Of a stretch of DNA of 64,000 bases, positions 61,264-64,000 are shown in pieces. The first letter of the stretch is position 1. Each line of letters opens with the position of its first letter. A program made the translations under genes and the position numbers. Location: positions 36,185-100,184 of the forward strand of contig NZ_JARXWB010000030.1 of assembly GCF_029892425.1 (NCBI RefSeq), written 5' to 3'. This stretch comes from Bradyrhizobium sp. BR13661 (GTDB taxonomy: Bacteria > Pseudomonadota > Alphaproteobacteria > Rhizobiales > Xanthobacteraceae). The notes beneath the pieces are model-generated. The model was not told where the DNA came from. It did not search any database and worked only from the letters and a program-made list of their open reading frames with translations.

Positions 61264-62238
61264 ATGTTGCGAATTTTACGGGGCGCTGTTTGCGGGCTGG
61301 TTTTTCTTCTCACGCTTTTCAGCGCTTCGCCTCCCGCCTCCGCCGCCTACCCCGACCGTCCCGTGCACTGGCTGATCGGCTTTGCCGCCGGCGGCCCGGT
61401 CGACATCGTCGCACGCATCATGGCGCAGGCGCTGTCGGACCGGCTCGGCCAGCAATTCATCGTCGAGAACCGCACCGGCTCCGGCGGCAACATCGCGGCC
61501 GCGGCTGCGATCAACTCAGCCCCCGACGGCTACACGCTGTTGTTCGTCGCGCCCAACAACGCGATCTCGACCTCGCTCTACAAGAAGCTGCCGTTCGACT
61601 TCCTGCGCGACACCACGCCGGTCGCGAGCATCATGCAGCTCACCAACATGCTGGTCGTCTCCAACGCGATGCCGGTGAAGACGGTCCAGGAGTTCATCGA
61701 CTATTGCAAGGCCAACCCCGGCAAGATCTCGTTCGCCTCGTCGGGCAACGGCACTTCGGTGCACATGTCGGCGGAGCTGTTCAAGGCGATGACCAAGTGC
61801 GACATGGTGCACGTGCCTTATCGGGGATCGGCGATCGCCTTCCCCGACATCATCTCCAACAAGGTGCAGCTGATCTTCGACAACCTGCCTTCCGCGCTCG
61901 AGCAGTCGCGCGGCGGCACTGTCCGCGCACTCGGCGTGACCTCGCCGCAGCGCTGGCCCGCATTGCCCGACGTGCCGGCGATCGCCGAGACCGTGCCGGG
62001 CTTCGAATCGGTCGGCTTCTACGGCATCTCCGCGCCGAAGGGCACGCCGGGCGACATCGTCGAGCTCCTCAACAAGACGGTCAACGAGGCGCTGAAGGAC
62101 CCCAAGGTGGTGGCGCGGCTGACCGAGAATGGCGGCATCCCCAAGCCGATGACACCGGCCGAGTTCGGCAAGCTCGTCGCAGACGAGACCGACAAGTGGC
62201 GCAAGGTCGTGGAGTTCGCCGGGGTCTCGGTGGACTGA
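61264..62238 (+). CDS. Bug/TctC-family solute-binding receptor
   Basis: 324 residues from the ATG at 61264, with GGGAGGCG 4-11 bp upstream; the longer frame starting at 61231 is unlikely. Signal peptide VFLLTLFSASPPASAAYPDRP, then PVHWLIGFAAGGPVDIVARIMAQ, the Bug ligand-loop pattern, and YTLLFVAPNNAIST, PYRGSAIAFPDII. Bug proteins bind carboxylates and normally pair with TctAB, which is absent here. Third solute receptor in a row, from a third transporter class. Confidence 0.92.
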   Translation: MLRILRGAVCGLVFLLTLFSASPPASAAYPDRPVHWLIGFAAGGPVDIVARIMAQALSDRLGQQFIVENRTGSGGNIAAAAAINSAPDGYTLLFVAPNNAISTSLYKKLPFDFLRDTTPVASIMQLTNMLVVSNAMPVKTVQEFIDYCKANPGKISFASSGNGTSVHMSAELFKAMTKCDMVHVPYRGSAIAFPDIISNKVQLIFDNLPSALEQSRGGTVRALGVTSPQRWPALPDVPAIAETVPGFESVGFYGISAPKGTPGDIVELLNKTVNEALKDPKVVARLTENGGIPKPMTPAEFGKLVADETDKWRKVVEFAGVSVD

Positions 62239-62305
62239 GCGGCGGCCACGGCCCATCGCGAGCCGGCGAGACATGAGGGGGCCTTGCGGGCCCCTTCCGT
62301 CAGAC

Positions 62306-62427
62306 GCGAAAACAACCCCATGCACAGTAGAAAAGTCACGCGATTCCAGCGGGTTACGGCATCGAAATTGAACACCACCCAAAAAGCGTTTGTTCCGTCG
62401 GGCAAAACAGGCGTATAAGGGCATCAT
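62306..62427 (-). repeat. Dispersed intergenic repeat, copy 2
   Basis: Reverse-complement partner of 43455-43566. The conserved ends are GCGAAAACAACCCCATGCAC plus AGTAGAAA at one side and CGTCGGGCAAAAC / GTATAAGGGCAT at the other, with a divergent middle. It lies about 70 bp past the Bug receptor stop. Confidence 0.8.
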
Positions 62428-62574
62428 CGCAAAATTCGGAAATTTGAAAATCATCGACGTCATCGCGCCGGCGGTTTCACGTCACCCGTCCCGGCATTGC
62501 ACCCCCGCCTCCATCCCTGTAAACGAACCGCGCACCGTTGCCGGCCCCGCGTTCCCGCGAGCCGTCCCGCGGCG

Positions 62575-62650
62575 GGGCCTGTAGCTCAATGGTTAGAGCC
62601 GGCCGCTCATAACGGTCTGGTTGCAGGTTCGAGTCCTGCCGGGCCCACCA
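62575..62650 (+). tRNA. tRNA with CAT anticodon (probably tRNA-Ile2; tRNA-Met possible)
   Basis: A 76-nt cloverleaf. Acceptor GGGCCTG pairs with CGGGCCC (one G-U), D-arm GCTC/GAGC, anticodon stem GGCCG/CGGTC with loop CTCATAA, T-arm GCAGG-TTCGAGT-CCTGC, discriminator A and encoded CCA at 62648-62650. The 1-72 pair is G-C and the anticodon stem lacks three consecutive G-C pairs, so it is not initiator tRNA. The D-loop AATGGTTA resembles the lysidine-modified Ile2 tRNAs more than elongator tRNA-Met, so Ile2 is preferred. Confidence 0.92.
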
Positions 62651-62665
62651 GCCTTCGCTCGCTTC

Positions 62666-62915
62666 GCGAGCTTCGGCTCGGCAAGCCAGTGCCACACATC
62701 AGAAGCGAAGCGAGTGAAGGCTGCCGCGCCGAAGCCCTGAGGGCGAAGGCGGGCTGGACCGATAAGGGCGAAGCGTGTCCGGCATAGCTGGAGCGGAGCG
62801 GAAGCGAAGACGGACTGTTGCTGCGAGCTTCGGCTCGGCGAGCCAGCCGCTACACGTCAGAAGCGAAGCACGCGAAGGCTACCGTGCCGAAGCCCTGGGA
62901 ACGAAAGCGTAGGGC
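62666..62915 (+). repeat. Two-copy imperfect tandem repeat after the tRNA
   Basis: A block beginning GCGAGCTTCGGCTCGGC at 62666 recurs at 62823 (period 157 bp), with CATCAGAAGCGAAGC / CGTCAGAAGCGAAGC and GCGCCGAAGCCCTG / GTGCCGAAGCCCTG in register. The second copy fades after about 90 bp. Both are rich in GAAGC/GCTTC. The region to 63134 has no gene that I can support. Confidence 0.75.
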
Positions 62916-63134
62916 CCGCGTCACCACGAGCAGGACCGCTCTGCTGGCACGGTCATCCTCGGTGAGGTGCGCTACGTCACTCAAACTCGCAATGACCACA
63001 CTTGCTATCAACCAAATGCGCTGTCACCCACTACCTCGCCCCCAGAGCCAATTGAATGCACCGTCATCGGAACTCCGTCCGCCTGGCTGCACGCTTGAAT
63101 TGAACTGATACTCTAGTCTTTTTTTGGGGGGATT

Positions 63135-63770
63135 ATGACGCTGGACAAGTCCAAAGCTCGACTCGATTCAAGCGAATATCTGACCGGCTCAGTGGCCGAA
63201 CGCTTTCGAATCCTACTTCGTACCGGCCACTTCTCGATTGTCGCCCTTTCCGGCGCCGCTCTTGTTATTGCTTACCTTGCCTTCGTCATGGTCGCCGCCT
63301 CGAATTGCCGTAACCTCAATCCACGAGAGACAAAGATTTCAAGCCTTGCTCAAGCTGCATCGGATCAACTCGGCGAGGCCGACAACTACGTACTGAAACT
63401 GAAGAGTCAGAATGCAACGATCGATCCAACCTTACAAAAGGTTTGGCAACTCGTGACATCGTCGCGATCGGTCGTGCGGAATATCCAAGGACAGTTGAAC
63501 GGCTGCCATTGGGAAGACGCCCTGAGCCAATTCAATTTGATTGCATCCGCATACGCAGATTCGCCGACAGACAATCGAGTCTTGGGCATTCAAGGGAAGC
63601 AGTGGGTACTAGGCGTTATGCTTCTCGCTCTAACCGCGGCGTTCATCGTGTCGATATGCGCGATCTTTAAGACCACGAATCCTGACGTTTTACGCTTCGC
63701 TTTTGACACCGTTAAAACGCTGCTCGGCTTCTTTATCGGCGTTGCGACGACACTAATCGGATCGACCTAG
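63135..63770 (+). CDS. Hypothetical membrane protein in lower-GC region
   Basis: 211 residues. One membrane helix near 34-55 (IVALSGAALVIAYLAFVMVAA), a periplasmic or cytosolic ~100-residue helical domain with two Cys (NCRNLN and GCHWED), then two helices (WVLGVMLLALTAAFIVSICAIF and TLLGFFIGVATTLIG). GGGGGG lies 5 bp before the ATG. Codon use is visibly less GC-rich than in genes to the left, a sign of acquired DNA. No family is recognised. Confidence 0.7.
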   Translation: MTLDKSKARLDSSEYLTGSVAERFRILLRTGHFSIVALSGAALVIAYLAFVMVAASNCRNLNPRETKISSLAQAASDQLGEADNYVLKLKSQNATIDPTLQKVWQLVTSSRSVVRNIQGQLNGCHWEDALSQFNLIASAYADSPTDNRVLGIQGKQWVLGVMLLALTAAFIVSICAIFKTTNPDVLRFAFDTVKTLLGFFIGVATTLIGST

Positions 63771-64000
63771 CAGCCATGAGAGCGCTCCATGGCGTAGACC
63801 ATACATTCTTTTGGTTTCGGTGACTGCGCACTCAATAGCGACGACCGGGGAGATACAATTGGTGCAGCGGCCAAGCCCTAGGTTGTTACTGGGTTGTTAC
63901 GGTGACAGTGCTGGACTGCACCCCTGAACTGAGACACGATAATTACAGTGACAGCGGGGTTGTCACGATGCGTTACCGCGCATTGTTTTGCGCGAAGGCG
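63771..64000. other. Right-edge region without a supported gene
   Basis: 230 bp to the window end. It contains short direct repeats (GGTTGTTAC twice near 63885-63900; GTGACAG at 63903 and about 63948) but no gene, terminator or tRNA that I can support. Composition remains like accessory DNA until the last ~40 bp. Confidence 0.4.

Noticed and set aside
62666..62915. CRISPR array after the tRNA
   Set aside because: Only two long imperfect copies with a 157-bp period; no short identical repeats, unique spacers or cas genes.

Overview
This 64 kb window looks like chromosome from an alphaproteobacterium of the Bradyrhizobium/Rhodopseudomonas type. The signs are high GC, a full set of aromatic (pob/pca) and tricarballylate genes, a soluble NAD-type formate dehydrogenase with an OFA-family antiporter, a MlotiK1-like cyclic-nucleotide-gated K+ channel, and several families of palindromic intergenic repeats. 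The genus is inferred from gene content; no 16S or core phylogenetic marker is present.

Layout. (1) 1-4.4 kb: a possible signalling module on the + strand, consisting of a class III adenylate cyclase (5' end cut by the window edge), a six-helix K+ channel with a cyclic-nucleotide-binding domain, and an exported TPR-caspase-like protein. (2) 4.4-13.6 kb: aromatic catabolism. pobA and a divergent AraC regulator are followed by a 3.1 kb MarR/VOC/FAD-monooxygenase/DUF2783 module lying between two identical 67-bp copies of the araC 3' end. Next come a divergent EF-Tu paralogue with a longer switch I, pcaHG, and a LysR regulator. (3) 13.7-22 kb: pncB, a diguanylate cyclase, a TetR regulator with twin operators, a fused transporter/acyltransferase/acyl-ACP synthetase, and a lipase-like hydrolase. 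(4) 22-25.3 kb: tcuAB with a GntR regulator. (5) 25.5-29.1 kb: a four-GAF histidine kinase and a response regulator. (6) 29.1-42.6 kb: accessory DNA with a small XRE regulator, three small zinc-ribbon proteins, a LysR/SDR/hydrolase/MFS cluster containing a collapsed DUF427 gene, an NLR-like winged-helix/ATPase/TPR regulator facing an exported esterase, and a frameshifted dehydrogenase. Part of this is flanked by degenerate direct repeats. (7) 42.7-57.5 kb: ybaK, then the formate dehydrogenase region: fdsBA, an oxalate/formate-type antiporter, a TusA-like protein, and the molybdenum-cofactor genes moeA, mobB, fdhD, mobA plus two further MoeA-family genes. (8) 57.8-62.2 kb: an HTH-PBP regulator and three solute-binding proteins without permeases. 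(9) 62.5-64 kb: a CAT-anticodon tRNA followed by repeats and lower-GC accessory sequence.

How the genes work together. PobA makes protocatechuate and PcaHG opens its ring. Fds oxidises formate, which the OxlT-like carrier could import or exchange. FdhD, the TusA-like protein, MoeA, MobA and MobB supply and sulfurate its molybdenum cofactor. The HTH-PBP protein next to this region shares its ligand-domain type with the MoeA-PBP fusion and may sense a related ligand. The least explained loci are the cyclase-channel-caspase cluster, the switch-I-modified EF-Tu with its structured leader, the repeat-bounded catabolic insert, and the zinc-ribbon cluster.
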